Assembly (NCBI RefSeq): GCF_004155535.1
Contig: NZ_RYUH01000011.1
Location: 48,706-112,705 of the forward strand
DNA length: 64,000 bases
From: Bifidobacterium pseudolongum subsp. globosum
GTDB taxonomy: Bacteria > Actinomycetota > Actinomycetes > Actinomycetales > Bifidobacteriaceae
Direction: 5' to 3'
In this document: positions 42,788 through 51,229 of the stretch, one piece after another
How positions within the stretch are numbered: the first letter of the stretch is position 1
Layout: every line of letters begins with the position of its first letter
Notes under the pieces: model-generated
Databases searched by the model: none
Seen by the model: only the letters and a program-made list of their open reading frames with translations
What the model was told of the DNA's origin: nothing
Position numbers and translations under genes: made by a program

Positions 42788-44320
42788 ATGACGTTGACAT
42801 TGCAATCGGCCGCAACACTGCTGAACGAGCATCATCTGCTCAGGGAGATCATCACCCCGGACCAATGGACGATGAACCCGGCCACCGTGGAGGGCTCCGG
42901 CAAGGAGTTCACCGCGATCACCTACAGCACCCAGCACATCGTCAACGGTGCGATCATGTGCTGCAAGGGCCGGTTCAAACCCAAATACCTCAAGCACGCC
43001 GACGAGCTGGGCATGGCCGCCTACGTGGCCGAGCACGATTACAGTGACCACACGCAGGCCCCCGGACTCATCGTCAACAACGCGAGCCAAGCGCTGAGCC
43101 TGCTCGCCCAGGCCTTCTACGACTATCCGCAGGACGAGCTCACGCTCATCGGCATCACCGGCACGAAAGGCAAGACCACAACCGCCTACCTGACGCACGC
43201 CATCCTCAACGCCGTCTCGGGCGGCAAGGCCGCGCTGTTCTCTTCGGTCGACAACTGCCTCGACGGCGAGCACTACCACGAGTCCGACCTGACCACCCCG
43301 GAGTCGCTCGACGCGATCCGCATGATGCGCGAAGCGGTCTCGTACGGCATGCAGTACCTGGTGATGGAAGTCTCGTCGCAGGCGTACAAAGTCAACCGCG
43401 TCTACGGCCTCAACTTCGACGCCGCCGCGTTTCTCAACATCTCCCCCGACCACATCAGCCCCATCGAACACCCCACATTCGAGGATTACCTGTACTGCAA
43501 ACGCCGCATCGTCGCCAACGCCGACGCACTCGTGCTCGGTGTGCCCGGCGACTTCGCGCCGCTCATCGAACAGGACGCCGCACTCGCGCAGATCCCCGTC
43601 ACCACATTCTCACTGACCGACCCGGCCGCCGATGTCACCGCCACGCCGACGAACGCGCAGCACACCGCGTTCGCCATGCGCGCAGGCGGCCAGCCGCTCG
43701 GCGACCTTTCGCTCGCGATCAACGGCGATTTCAACTATGCGAACGCCGCCGCCGCGATCGCGATCGCACACGCCGTGGGCGTCGACGTTTCCGACCCGCG
43801 CGTGCTCGAATCCATGCACGATGTGCGCATCTCGGGACGCATGGAAGAGACGCGCGACCCACATTCGAACACCCTCGCGATCGTCGATTACGCGCACAAC
43901 TACGCGTCGGTGAACGCACTGCTCGACTACGTGGAGCAGCGGTACGGAAGCGAACACCCGCACATCACACTCGTCACCGGATCGGCCGGCAACAAGGCGA
44001 TCGACCGGCGCAAGGAAATCATCGAAGCCGCGCAACACCGCGTGCAGACGATCATCCTCACGCAGGAGGACTCCGACACCGAGCCGTTCGAAGACATCTG
44101 CGCGCAGATGTACGACTACGTGACCGACCCGCATGTGGAGCGCATCATCGAACTCGACCGCCCCACCGCGGTGCGGATGGCGGTCGACGCGGCGCGCGCA
44201 CGCGACGGCTTCGACGTGCTGCTAATCATCGGCAAAGGCGACGAACAATGGATCAAGGTGCTCAACAAACACGTGCCATACGAAGGCGATGAACAGATCA
44301 TCCGCCGACTCTTCGCGTGA
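42788..44320 (+). CDS. murE: MurE-type UDP-MurNAc-tripeptide synthetase
   Basis: A 510-residue Mur ligase adding the third amino acid of the peptidoglycan stem. The ATP site ITGTKGKTTTAYLTHAIL is near residue 120; VMEVSSQAYKVNRVYGLNFD and the NISPDHISP motif follow; the C-domain carries VDYAHNYASVNALLDYV and LVTGSAGNKAIDRRKEI. The DNPR motif that selects diaminopimelate is replaced by QEDSDTEPF, so this is probably a lysine- or ornithine-type enzyme, consistent with Bifidobacterium walls. AAGGAG precedes the ATG. The femX-like gene follows 17 bases later. Confidence 0.88.
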   Translation: MTLTLQSAATLLNEHHLLREIITPDQWTMNPATVEGSGKEFTAITYSTQHIVNGAIMCCKGRFKPKYLKHADELGMAAYVAEHDYSDHTQAPGLIVNNASQALSLLAQAFYDYPQDELTLIGITGTKGKTTTAYLTHAILNAVSGGKAALFSSVDNCLDGEHYHESDLTTPESLDAIRMMREAVSYGMQYLVMEVSSQAYKVNRVYGLNFDAAAFLNISPDHISPIEHPTFEDYLYCKRRIVANADALVLGVPGDFAPLIEQDAALAQIPVTTFSLTDPAADVTATPTNAQHTAFAMRAGGQPLGDLSLAINGDFNYANAAAAIAIAHAVGVDVSDPRVLESMHDVRISGRMEETRDPHSNTLAIVDYAHNYASVNALLDYVEQRYGSEHPHITLVTGSAGNKAIDRRKEIIEAAQHRVQTIILTQEDSDTEPFEDICAQMYDYVTDPHVERIIELDRPTAVRMAVDAARARDGFDVLLIIGKGDEQWIKVLNKHVPYEGDEQIIRRLFA

Positions 44321-44337
44321 CAACCGGAAGGAACATG

Positions 44338-45423
44338 ATGATTACGATTGAACGCGTGACGCCGCAGACGCTTGAGAAGGAAGCGGCGGCCAACGGCATC
44401 GACCTGCCGATCGAACAGACCGCCGTATGGGCCGATTTCCAGTCCGGTGTGGCTGGACGCGCACCGTGGGGCAGCCTGCTCATCCGAGACAACGACGCGC
44501 TTGTGGCGGTCATCTCACTGATCGACATGGAGACGCACGGCTACCACTACCTGCGCTCCGTGCACGGTCCGGCGTGGAAGACCAAGCCGAGCGAGGCACA
44601 GGAGCAGGCGGTGCTCCAAGCGCTCGCCGACTTTGTGAAGCTGCACGACAAGCATGTGGCGTTCCTGCGCATCGACACGTGGACGGACAAAGGCACCTAC
44701 CCCGTGCTGTCCACGGTGCCCTACAACGAAACCGTGGTGCTCGACATCACCGGCGGCGACGAAGCGCTGCTCGCACGTATGAAGAAGCGCGGCAGGCGCG
44801 ATGTGCGCAAGGCGTTGCGCGAAAGCCCGGCCGAGGTCGCGGATGAGACCACGCAGGCCACGCAGGACTTCACCGATTATTACGCGGTGATGGTGGAGAC
44901 CGCCAAGCGCGATGGCTTCACCGCCGCCCCCATGAGCGATTACACCGATATGATCAAGGCGCTTGGGCCAGATCATTGCCGTGTGTTCGCCGCGCGCATC
45001 GACGGCAAGGTCGTGGCATGGACCATCGTGACGACCCACGGCAAGACCGCCGTGTACTACTACGCGTCTATGCTCACCTCGGTGCGCCGCCAGCATGTAC
45101 CGGACAAACTGCTCTACTTCGCGGCCTGCACCTTGGGCCAGGAGGGGTACGAGAAGCTTGACCTCATGGGCATCGGCAACGATTTCGCGCCTTCACTCAA
45201 ATCGCTCAACGACTTCAAGACGAAATTCGCCCCCGACACCGTGACGATCGCCGCCGGGCGTGACATCCCCATCAAGAAGGGGTTCTACCGGATGCTGCGC
45301 ATGGTGCAGAACGTGCGTCACGCGCTCAAGCCGAAGAAGAAGGCAAAGGTGAAAGCCAAGCCGCAGAATGCTCCGGCCAAGCCGACTCCTGCCAAGGAGC
45401 AGCCGGCGTCCACCGCCAAGTAG
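44338..45423 (+). CDS. FemABX-family peptidoglycan bridge aminoacyltransferase
   Basis: A 361-residue enzyme that adds an amino acid from aminoacyl-tRNA to the stem peptide of lipid-linked precursor. Two GNAT-like domains are apparent: the first includes LPIEQTAVWADFQSGV and FLRIDTWTDKG; the second PMSDYTDMIKALGPDHCRVF, with HGKTAVYYYASMLTSVRRQH and the DLMGIGNDFAPSLKSLNDFK motif typical of the FemX C-domain. A Lys/Ala/Pro-rich tail (about 40 residues) ends the protein. Start at 44338 has AAGGA five bases upstream. The adjacent murE shares its operon and pathway. Confidence 0.88.
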   Translation: MITIERVTPQTLEKEAAANGIDLPIEQTAVWADFQSGVAGRAPWGSLLIRDNDALVAVISLIDMETHGYHYLRSVHGPAWKTKPSEAQEQAVLQALADFVKLHDKHVAFLRIDTWTDKGTYPVLSTVPYNETVVLDITGGDEALLARMKKRGRRDVRKALRESPAEVADETTQATQDFTDYYAVMVETAKRDGFTAAPMSDYTDMIKALGPDHCRVFAARIDGKVVAWTIVTTHGKTAVYYYASMLTSVRRQHVPDKLLYFAACTLGQEGYEKLDLMGIGNDFAPSLKSLNDFKTKFAPDTVTIAAGRDIPIKKGFYRMLRMVQNVRHALKPKKKAKVKAKPQNAPAKPTPAKEQPASTAK

Positions 45424-45425
45424 AC

Positions 45426-45459
45426 CAATGCCGCCACTTCCCGTGGCGGCATTGTTTTT
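45426..45459 (+). terminator. Rho-independent terminator of murE-femX
   Basis: A perfect 12-bp stem (CAATGCCGCCAC and complement) with loop TTCCC is followed by TTTTT. Confidence 0.9.
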
Positions 45460-45469
45460 GGCCATTTTC

Positions 45470-45886
45470 CAAGCGCGACACTTCAATGAAACACACAACA
45501 TCGCACGCCTGCTCACCTATACCGATCCACTGAGCGACAATGGCGGTGAGTCACGTGCCCGTGCCGTGATGATCGCCGGCGGCTACATGCTGCCCCACTT
45601 GCAATATCCATTTCCAAATCCGGACAATCCCGAATTCCCCTTGCGTGTCGACTTCATCTGGTTTCTTCCAGGGGATGTCACGGTCGTGGGCGAATACGAC
45701 GGCATGGCGAAGTACGGGAATACGTGGACCGAGGTGAACACGCATGTCACCAAGCAGTGCAAACGCGATGGGTATCTGCGTAAACGCGGTGTCACCACGA
45801 TTGTGCACTTCAGTTTCGATGATGTCATCCACCGCGAACTGCTGTACAGGAAGCTTGATGACGCGGGTATTCCACGCATGCATTGA
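45470..45886 (+). pseudogene. C-terminal remnant of a PD-(D/E)xK-like (DUF559/Vsr-type) protein
   Basis: An open frame without a usable start or ribosome binding site, running directly out of the femX terminator. It encodes YTDPLSDNGGESRARAVM, PHLQYPFPNPDNPEF, LRVDFIWFLPGDVTVVGEYDG and KRGVTTIVHFSFDDVIHREL. The E-x(n)-R-VDF-x(n)-V-GEYDG pattern matches the nuclease-like C-terminal domain found in bifidobacterial proteins that normally have about 180 more residues with an N-terminal DNA-binding part. Here the N-terminal half is missing, so I call it a remnant. The nuclease-fold Asp and Glu are still present. Confidence 0.65.
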
Positions 45887-45951
45887 CGATGAACGACTGC
45901 GTCCCAGTGGCTGTTGGTGTCTAGCCTCTAGCCACGGAAGGACGCTATCGG

Positions 45952-47499
45952 CTACTCCGCGGTGTCGTCATCGGCGCCGAGGATGCTGTTGACGTCGAAG
46001 ACATCGAAATCGGTGTCCGCATCCGACTCGTATTCGAGCTCCGCCTCGTCCTCCACAGCAGAGTCCGCGCGCGCTTCCGGCGTCACCACCGGCTGATGCA
46101 CGCGCTCGGCCTTGCTCAGCTTCAGATCGGGGTGGATCGATTCCTTAAGCAGCATGCGCGCGTCACCGGCGGTCACGAAGCTGCCGCAGATCAGCACACC
46201 GTGCCCGTAGCCGACGCCGAGCTCGTCTTCGGCATCCACACGGTTCACCGCCTCCTGGATTGCTTCGGGCAGGTCCGGGATGCACGTCACGCGCTCCGCT
46301 CCGAACACCTCGCGCGCGATGGCCGCCAGCTGTTCCGCAGGCATCACGCGGTCCTTCCACGAATTCTCGGTGACGATGATCTCACTGACAATCGGCTCGA
46401 GCACGCCCAGATACTCCTCGACCTGCTTGTCCTCCATCATCGCGACGACGGCGACGAGCTGCGTGAAGTCGTAGTTCTCCTCGATCGCCGCGCGCAACGC
46501 CTCGGCCGCGTTGACGTTGTGCCCGCCGTCGATGATGATCGTCGGCGAGTTCCTTACCTGTTCGATGCGCCCAGGAATCTTGACCGAGCTCAGCGCCTCG
46601 CCGACGATGTCGCCGTCGAGCGGGCCGGTCACCGGAATGACAACCTCCGCCGCACACAGTGCCGCGAGCGCGTTGTGCGCCTGATGCTCGCCGAATTTGT
46701 CGAGCGGCACGTCCGCGTAGGTGCCGTTCGGTGTGCGCAGTGTCACCATCTGCCCGCCCACGGCCGGCATGCGCGCCACGACTTCCGCCTCCACCCCATC
46801 GCGCACAAGCGTCGCGTGGTTTTCAGCCGCAGCCTGCTCGATGATCGGCATGACCTCGTCCTCATGCGGCTGCCTGCCGATGACCGCCGTGCAGCCGGGC
46901 TTGATGATGCCGACCTTCTCCGCGGCGATCTGCTCGACCGTGTCGCCGAGCCATGCCATGTGATCCATGTCGATCGGTCCGATGACGGCGGCGTCCGCGT
47001 CGAGCACGTTCGTCGCGTCCCAGCGGCCGCCCATACCGACTTCGACGATCGCGACGTCGACCGGCGCGTCCGCGAACTTCCAGATGGCCATCGCGGTGAG
47101 CACCTCGAAGAAGCTCATGCGCGGCGCGCCTTCTGCGTCCATCTTCGCGTCGACGAGCGCGACGAAGTCCTTCACCTGGTCCCACAATTCCACAAAATCG
47201 TCGTCGGACAGGCGCTGCCCGTCGATCGCGATGCGCTCGTTCACATGCTCAAGATGCGGCGATGTGTACAGTCCCGTGCGCATGCCGTATGCGCGGCAGA
47301 TCGCCTCGGCCATGCGCGCCGTCGAGCCTTTGCCGTTGGTGCCGGTGATGTGGATGATGCGGAACGAATCCTGCGGGTCGCCAAGTAGGTCGAGGATCAT
47401 CTTCATCCGCTTGAGATCGAGGTTCGTCGTGTTCCGTTCGCTTGGACGGCCCATGATGTCACGTTCGACGTCGTGGATGGTGGGTTGTGCATCTGCCAT
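45952..47499 (-). CDS. folC: folylpolyglutamate synthase FolC
   Basis: Adds glutamate residues to folates (and perhaps acts as dihydrofolate synthase). The 515-residue Mur-ligase-like protein has IIHITGTNGKGSTARMAEAI, LYTSPHLEHVNERIAIDG, VDVAIVEVGMGGRWDATNVL, and the C-domain IIIDGGHNVNAAEALRAA. A C-terminal extension of about 60 residues is very acidic (EDEAELEYESDADTDFDVFD), which is not part of the family core. Start at MADAQPT has GAGG five bases upstream. Confidence 0.93.
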   Translation of the reverse strand: MADAQPTIHDVERDIMGRPSERNTTNLDLKRMKMILDLLGDPQDSFRIIHITGTNGKGSTARMAEAICRAYGMRTGLYTSPHLEHVNERIAIDGQRLSDDDFVELWDQVKDFVALVDAKMDAEGAPRMSFFEVLTAMAIWKFADAPVDVAIVEVGMGGRWDATNVLDADAAVIGPIDMDHMAWLGDTVEQIAAEKVGIIKPGCTAVIGRQPHEDEVMPIIEQAAAENHATLVRDGVEAEVVARMPAVGGQMVTLRTPNGTYADVPLDKFGEHQAHNALAALCAAEVVIPVTGPLDGDIVGEALSSVKIPGRIEQVRNSPTIIIDGGHNVNAAEALRAAIEENYDFTQLVAVVAMMEDKQVEEYLGVLEPIVSEIIVTENSWKDRVMPAEQLAAIAREVFGAERVTCIPDLPEAIQEAVNRVDAEDELGVGYGHGVLICGSFVTAGDARMLLKESIHPDLKLSKAERVHQPVVTPEARADSAVEDEAELEYESDADTDFDVFDVNSILGADDDTAE

Positions 47500-47609
47500 G
47501 AAAACCTCGGTTTGTTTGAAATACGTGAACCGTGTCCATTCTATGCGCACATTCGACTGCTCGCCGCCCGCGCAAACTATTGTGGAGGGCGAAGGAAAAA
47601 GAGGGGGCA

Positions 47610-47963
47610 ATGGCGATGTACAACAGGGCGCTGGAACCAAAGGACTACACACTTGGCATTGTGGACAACGACCCGCTCGTGCTCGAGCTGCTCACACACT
47701 ATTTCGTAGCATCCCATGCCCCTCTGCACAACGAATCGCTAACCCGCTGGTACCAGCAGTCCGCGCAAGTTAATCCGCTCTCCCCGAGAGAGTTGCAGGC
47801 GCTCGACTATTATTCGCAAGGTAAGACCACACTGTTCATCGCGCACAAGATGAACGTGGGTGAATCGAGTGTGAAAACCTTCGTGAAACGCGCGTGCAAA
47901 AAACTGAATGTGCGTTCACGTACCGAGGCGATTGTGTCGTGCGTACGCAACAACTGGATATAG
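47610..47963 (+). CDS. LuxR-type HTH protein with truncated receiver
   Basis: About 117 residues. Residues 13-33 (YTLGIVDNDPLVLELLTHYF) look like the first strand and helix of a response-regulator receiver, with the paired acidic residues. The middle and end of the receiver, including the phosphorylation site, are missing. Residues 54-117 (NPLSPRELQALDYYSQGKTT to the end) form a complete NarL/LuxR HTH with SPRE and SSVKTFVKRACKKL. The frame is intact, so an in-frame deletion may have made a free-standing HTH. GAGGGGG lies just before the ATG at 47610; ATG at 47616 is an alternative. No kinase is adjacent. Confidence 0.7.
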   Translation: MAMYNRALEPKDYTLGIVDNDPLVLELLTHYFVASHAPLHNESLTRWYQQSAQVNPLSPRELQALDYYSQGKTTLFIAHKMNVGESSVKTFVKRACKKLNVRSRTEAIVSCVRNNWI

Positions 47964-48102
47964 AGCCGTCCGGCTCACGGGATCCATCGTATGCATCGGT
48001 GAACTGGAACAATCCAGGAATTACCAACAGCATCCCAAACGAGTTCACATGCAATCATCTCGTTTTCGTATATATATTTTATTTCGACTGTCCTAAATAA
48101 AA

Positions 48103-48146
48103 GATGGTTTCGCGATCACCACTAAAAGGGCGGTCGCGAAACCATC
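48103..48146. terminator. terminator hairpin between converging genes
   Basis: Arms GATGGTTTCGCGA and TCGCGAAACCATC (13 bp perfect, partly extendable) enclose an 18-base loop, downstream of both the LuxR-type gene and the 48156 gene. Confidence 0.7.
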
Positions 48147-48155
48147 GATTTCAGT

Positions 48156-48779
48156 TCATTCTTCCTTTACTGCACCTTCAGGAAGTTCTCCAAGACTAGA
48201 AGTGGACGCATTGTCGAATGTGGGATCTTTCCGCGTTGGCGGATTGCCGTAATACGTAGGATAGTCAAAGTGGACTCGGTAACCTTCCGCAAATAACGAC
48301 CAACTAATCTTCTTACCAAGAGTACGAATGCTGTCCGCCAGATTCTTTGGCATATTTATGCTACCCGCACTGACTTTCTCACTGTCCGGAGCGACCGAGT
48401 TCCATATTTGGGAGGCAAAGGAAGAGCAGTTATTCAGAGGACTCCAAGAAGTGTGCGACGCTATGTTTTCATTGACGATATCTAGATCCACCTGTCGCAG
48501 AGGCCGCTGGATAGAGACAGACTGGCTCCAAGTTGTACCACGCGACTGCGCATAGCCTTCCGCGTTATACCAAAGCCCACGAGGATCAGTATTACCCCAC
48601 GTGCCTACGGTTATCGCCTTATTGTCAGCCACCGTCAATCCGCCAATCTTCAATGGAGATCCATTAAGATTAGTGATGGAGATCCCGGCATGCCCAAAGT
48701 TGCCTCCCGAAGAAGAGCTGCTATCACCCAAAGCATAGATATGCATCACTGCTGCGCTCAGTGCGGGGCGTCGGCTCAC
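48156..48779 (-). CDS. possible permuted papain-like (LRAT/NlpC-type) protein, start disrupted
   Basis: The open frame (207 residues from a GTG) has a lower GC content than its neighbours. FGHAGISITNLNG (His30) and LNNCSSFASQIWNSV (Cys118) resemble the His-first, Cys-later order of circularly permuted papain-like enzymes such as LRAT or YiiX; this is a weak match. The good start signal (AAAGGA, then ATG ATG AAG AAA AAC at about 48798) is out of frame with it by one base at an A5 run; deleting one A would give MMKKTVVSRRPALSAAV fused to the rest, a plausible export signal. So the gene is either frameshifted or uses a poor GTG start. It follows the 85-residue membrane protein gene. Confidence 0.5.
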   Translation of the reverse strand: MSRRPALSAAVMHIYALGDSSSSSGGNFGHAGISITNLNGSPLKIGGLTVADNKAITVGTWGNTDPRGLWYNAEGYAQSRGTTWSQSVSIQRPLRQVDLDIVNENIASHTSWSPLNNCSSFASQIWNSVAPDSEKVSAGSINMPKNLADSIRTLGKKISWSLFAEGYRVHFDYPTYYGNPPTRKDPTFDNASTSSLGELPEGAVKEE

Positions 48780-48807
48780 AACGGTTTTTCTTCATCATAA
48801 AGTCCTT

Positions 48808-49065
48808 TCAGGGTTTAAGCAGCTGCAAGCCAACGCCTGCGACGATAACTGCAATCAGGTAGAACACGCACCGTATCCACACAATCGACGTGCCAATGCT
48901 CTCTTCGATATGAGTGCTGAAATACCTGTAGTCCATGTATGTTTTCACGGCACCAAACAACAGAATCCCAACGATCACCATGATTTGAGCCAGCGTCAAT
49001 AGCCACCCATAGCTCGACAGGAGTTCCGCACGCGAAACCGGATGCACGATTTCATCCACAGTCAT
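48808..49065 (-). CDS. small two-helix membrane protein, unknown function
   Basis: An 85-residue protein with two hydrophobic helices (YGWLLTLAQIMVIVGILLFGAV and IVWIRCVFYLIAVIVAGVGLQL) joined by a polar loop of about 20 residues. AAAAGG lies five bases before the ATG at 49065. It lies 28 bases upstream of the papain-like frame in the same direction, and the two are likely co-transcribed. No family recognised. The pairing with a possible exported hydrolase would suit an immunity or holin-like helper, but there is no direct evidence. Confidence 0.7.
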   Translation of the reverse strand: MTVDEIVHPVSRAELLSSYGWLLTLAQIMVIVGILLFGAVKTYMDYRYFSTHIEESIGTSIVWIRCVFYLIAVIVAGVGLQLLKP

Positions 49066-49142
49066 CACCACCTTTTCTTTTTCAACTTTTATTTCCTACA
49101 CATCTACGATAAATAGGAATAAATATCATGTCTAGCTAGCCA

Positions 49143-49161
49143 TGTCCCCCAAATGGTCAGT
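49143..49161 (+). repeat. 19-bp direct repeat, copy 1
   Basis: TGTCCCCCAAATGGTCAGT. The second copy (50568-50586) differs at one base. The two copies flank the lipoprotein gene 49282-50493 in the same orientation. Confidence 0.7.
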
Positions 49162-49281
49162 TTTCGAATCTGTTCGAGTCTGATAAACATATGCGCGAGA
49201 AGCAGCTAGTCAAACGATTTCAAAACTCAAAACACACCAACACATCATCCATCGCACTTGCCCGGACCCTACGGCGCGGCA

Positions 49282-50493
49282 TCAATCCCAGCTCATCGTC
49301 GGATTCGCGGCGAACACAGTCGGGTGAAGCTCTTTGCGATTACTTAGTAAATCGTTGAGCGCACCTTGCGCAGTGATTGTGTACATGAGTTTCCAGTCGG
49401 TTTTGCGGTATACGAATATCTTCGCAGTGTCTTTAGTATCGCCGTTAGGGGTGAAGATCAGATATGCATAATCATCGGATCCCACGATGCCGTAGCTCGC
49501 TGCGCCTGCATCGAAAACCTGCGGAGATTCCGCGGACTTAGTGATTTTCGAGGCGTGCATGTCAATGAACTCGACATCGCCGCCCTCGGTCATTGCAATC
49601 ATTTCCCCAGTGCCAGTCGTCAGAGTTGCACCGTATGTGAAACTCACCTCACCACCGTATAATTGCGGCTTGCCGCTTGCCGAAGTTATGATCTGCTGTG
49701 TGAAATCGTGCGTGTTCACATTCCACTTGAGCAGGGTGAGCGTCTGAGAACCATAGCCGTCGCCCTTGGCTCCATCACGTACACCGCCGAAAAACACGAG
49801 TTCGTCGTTCACACATGGCACGGCGCCCGAAGCGAGCGCCGCAGTGAACCGTTGGCCCACGGGTTGCGTATCCACCTTTCGCATGCCTTCTGTCTCGCTC
49901 ACTGAATACAGCACATGGTATCCTTCGTCTCTGGCGACAACGAAGGTTCCGCACGAGCATTGCGCGACAACATCAGGCAATGCCGCGGGTTTCATGACCA
50001 CTTGCCGTGGCTGTGGCGTGAACCACTGCGTCTGCATCATGGTGCTGCGCTCAACGTCCGAGTACGGCGCCTGATACATCGCCATCATTGCACCATCACC
50101 AACCGGCACCATCTGCCAACCCGGAACATTAGGATTCGCGCGATCACTCACATATCCTTGCCCAAGGGTCGTGGCGATAAAGAAATTATGGTCTTTGTCA
50201 TCAAAGAACAAACCAGCGCGATTCCAAGCCATGTTCTGCGGTGTCGACGTGGTGGTATCGATGTATTCGGCAGTCCCGTCCTTGTGCACGAGCGCCACCA
50301 TCGCGCTTTTCGCTTCCGTAAACTTCTGCGCTGACGGATTGAGGCCGACCGCCAAGACCACATCTGCCAGATTCACTCGCACAGGCTCTGTTTTCTGTAC
50401 GCCACACGCACCGATAAGCAAACACACGCACGCGATTGCCGTGGCCTGCGCGACAAATCTGCGAATCATTCGAAATCTCTTCTGCCAAAACAT
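49282..50493 (-). CDS. exported lipoprotein, possible beta-propeller
   Basis: A 403-residue protein. MFWQKRFRMIRRFVAQATAI leads into a hydrophobic segment ending LLIGAC, a lipobox, so it should be lipid-anchored outside the cell. The mature part has repeated short strands (DGTAEYIDTTTS, GYHVLYSVSETEGMRKV, DYAYLIFTPNGDTKD, KIFVYRKTDWKLMYTI) of the kind found in beta-propeller or PQQ-like repeat proteins; I cannot assign a family. GGGGAG lies seven bases before the start. Base composition and codon use are less biased than in core genes. Two more exported or anchored proteins lie upstream in the same direction. Confidence 0.75.
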   Translation of the reverse strand: MFWQKRFRMIRRFVAQATAIACVCLLIGACGVQKTEPVRVNLADVVLAVGLNPSAQKFTEAKSAMVALVHKDGTAEYIDTTTSTPQNMAWNRAGLFFDDKDHNFFIATTLGQGYVSDRANPNVPGWQMVPVGDGAMMAMYQAPYSDVERSTMMQTQWFTPQPRQVVMKPAALPDVVAQCSCGTFVVARDEGYHVLYSVSETEGMRKVDTQPVGQRFTAALASGAVPCVNDELVFFGGVRDGAKGDGYGSQTLTLLKWNVNTHDFTQQIITSASGKPQLYGGEVSFTYGATLTTGTGEMIAMTEGGDVEFIDMHASKITKSAESPQVFDAGAASYGIVGSDDYAYLIFTPNGDTKDTAKIFVYRKTDWKLMYTITAQGALNDLLSNRKELHPTVFAANPTMSWD

Positions 50494-50567
50494 ATTGACT
50501 CTCCCCGTGCGCCAAACTGCTCTATCATTCCATCGTAGGTCGTACGAATCGAGAATCCAGCCAGAGC

Positions 50568-50586
50568 TGTCCCCCAAACGGTCAGT
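50568..50586 (+). repeat. 19-bp direct repeat, copy 2
   Basis: TGTCCCCCAAACGGTCAGT, 18 of 19 bases identical to 49143-49161, about 80 bases upstream of the lipoprotein start. Confidence 0.7.
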
Positions 50587-50735
50587 GACGCGCTTCATAC
50601 GCGTCGCACGTGCTGTGGTAAGGCATCGGCGGGATATCCAGTCTGGCACTCATACCGGCGTACAGCCCCAACGTCGACGCCCCACGAATCAGGATTCGGT
50701 GGAACAGATACCCATGACATGATGAGATGGAGGAC

Positions 50736-51215
50736 TCAGCCGTTGCCCCTATCCTGCAGCTCCCATGCCTTTGTGCCGTCGGCCTGTGGCAGCAGCATGA
50801 ATTCCTCCTCGTGGTCCTCGTCGTCCACAGGGTCGCGGCAGGTCATGTCGACGAACAATACAGCCGCGCCGTCGCGCCCATGTTCCCCGATAGCTCTTCC
50901 GAGTGCAGAACCATGTCCTTTCGCATCGGCATCGATCTCCATATCGACGATCTTCTCGCTCTGCCGTTCGTCATACTTGACCTTGTCGACGCTGCAGTTC
51001 TTCATACCCGCGTTCACTCTGTACGACGCCTGCACAAGGTCATCCAGTTGCGCATCCGCGAATTTCGAGGATGCGGAGATCTCGACCTTCGTATGCGACG
51101 TGTCAAGTGGTTTCGGCCACAGCCACCACACGCCCACCACAACCGCGGCTACTACGACCACCGCGACGATTGCTCTTGTCAGCCGCTTCCACGAATGTGC
51201 GCTATGCGATTCCAT
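50736..51215 (-). CDS. membrane-anchored extracytoplasmic protein, unknown function
   Basis: A 159-residue protein with a short cytoplasmic start, one helix (AIVAVVVVAAVVVGVWWLW) and an external domain of about 125 residues. The last part is acidic (DPVDDEDHEEEFMLLPQADG). Two cysteines in the outer part (KNCSVDKV and DMTCRDP) could form a disulfide. GGTGG lies seven bases before the ATG. It begins 14 bases after the stop of the 206-residue lipoprotein gene, so the two form an operon. No family recognised. Confidence 0.75.
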   Translation of the reverse strand: MESHSAHSWKRLTRAIVAVVVVAAVVVGVWWLWPKPLDTSHTKVEISASSKFADAQLDDLVQASYRVNAGMKNCSVDKVKYDERQSEKIVDMEIDADAKGHGSALGRAIGEHGRDGAAVLFVDMTCRDPVDDEDHEEEFMLLPQADGTKAWELQDRGNG

Positions 51216-51229
51216 CAATCAACCACCCC

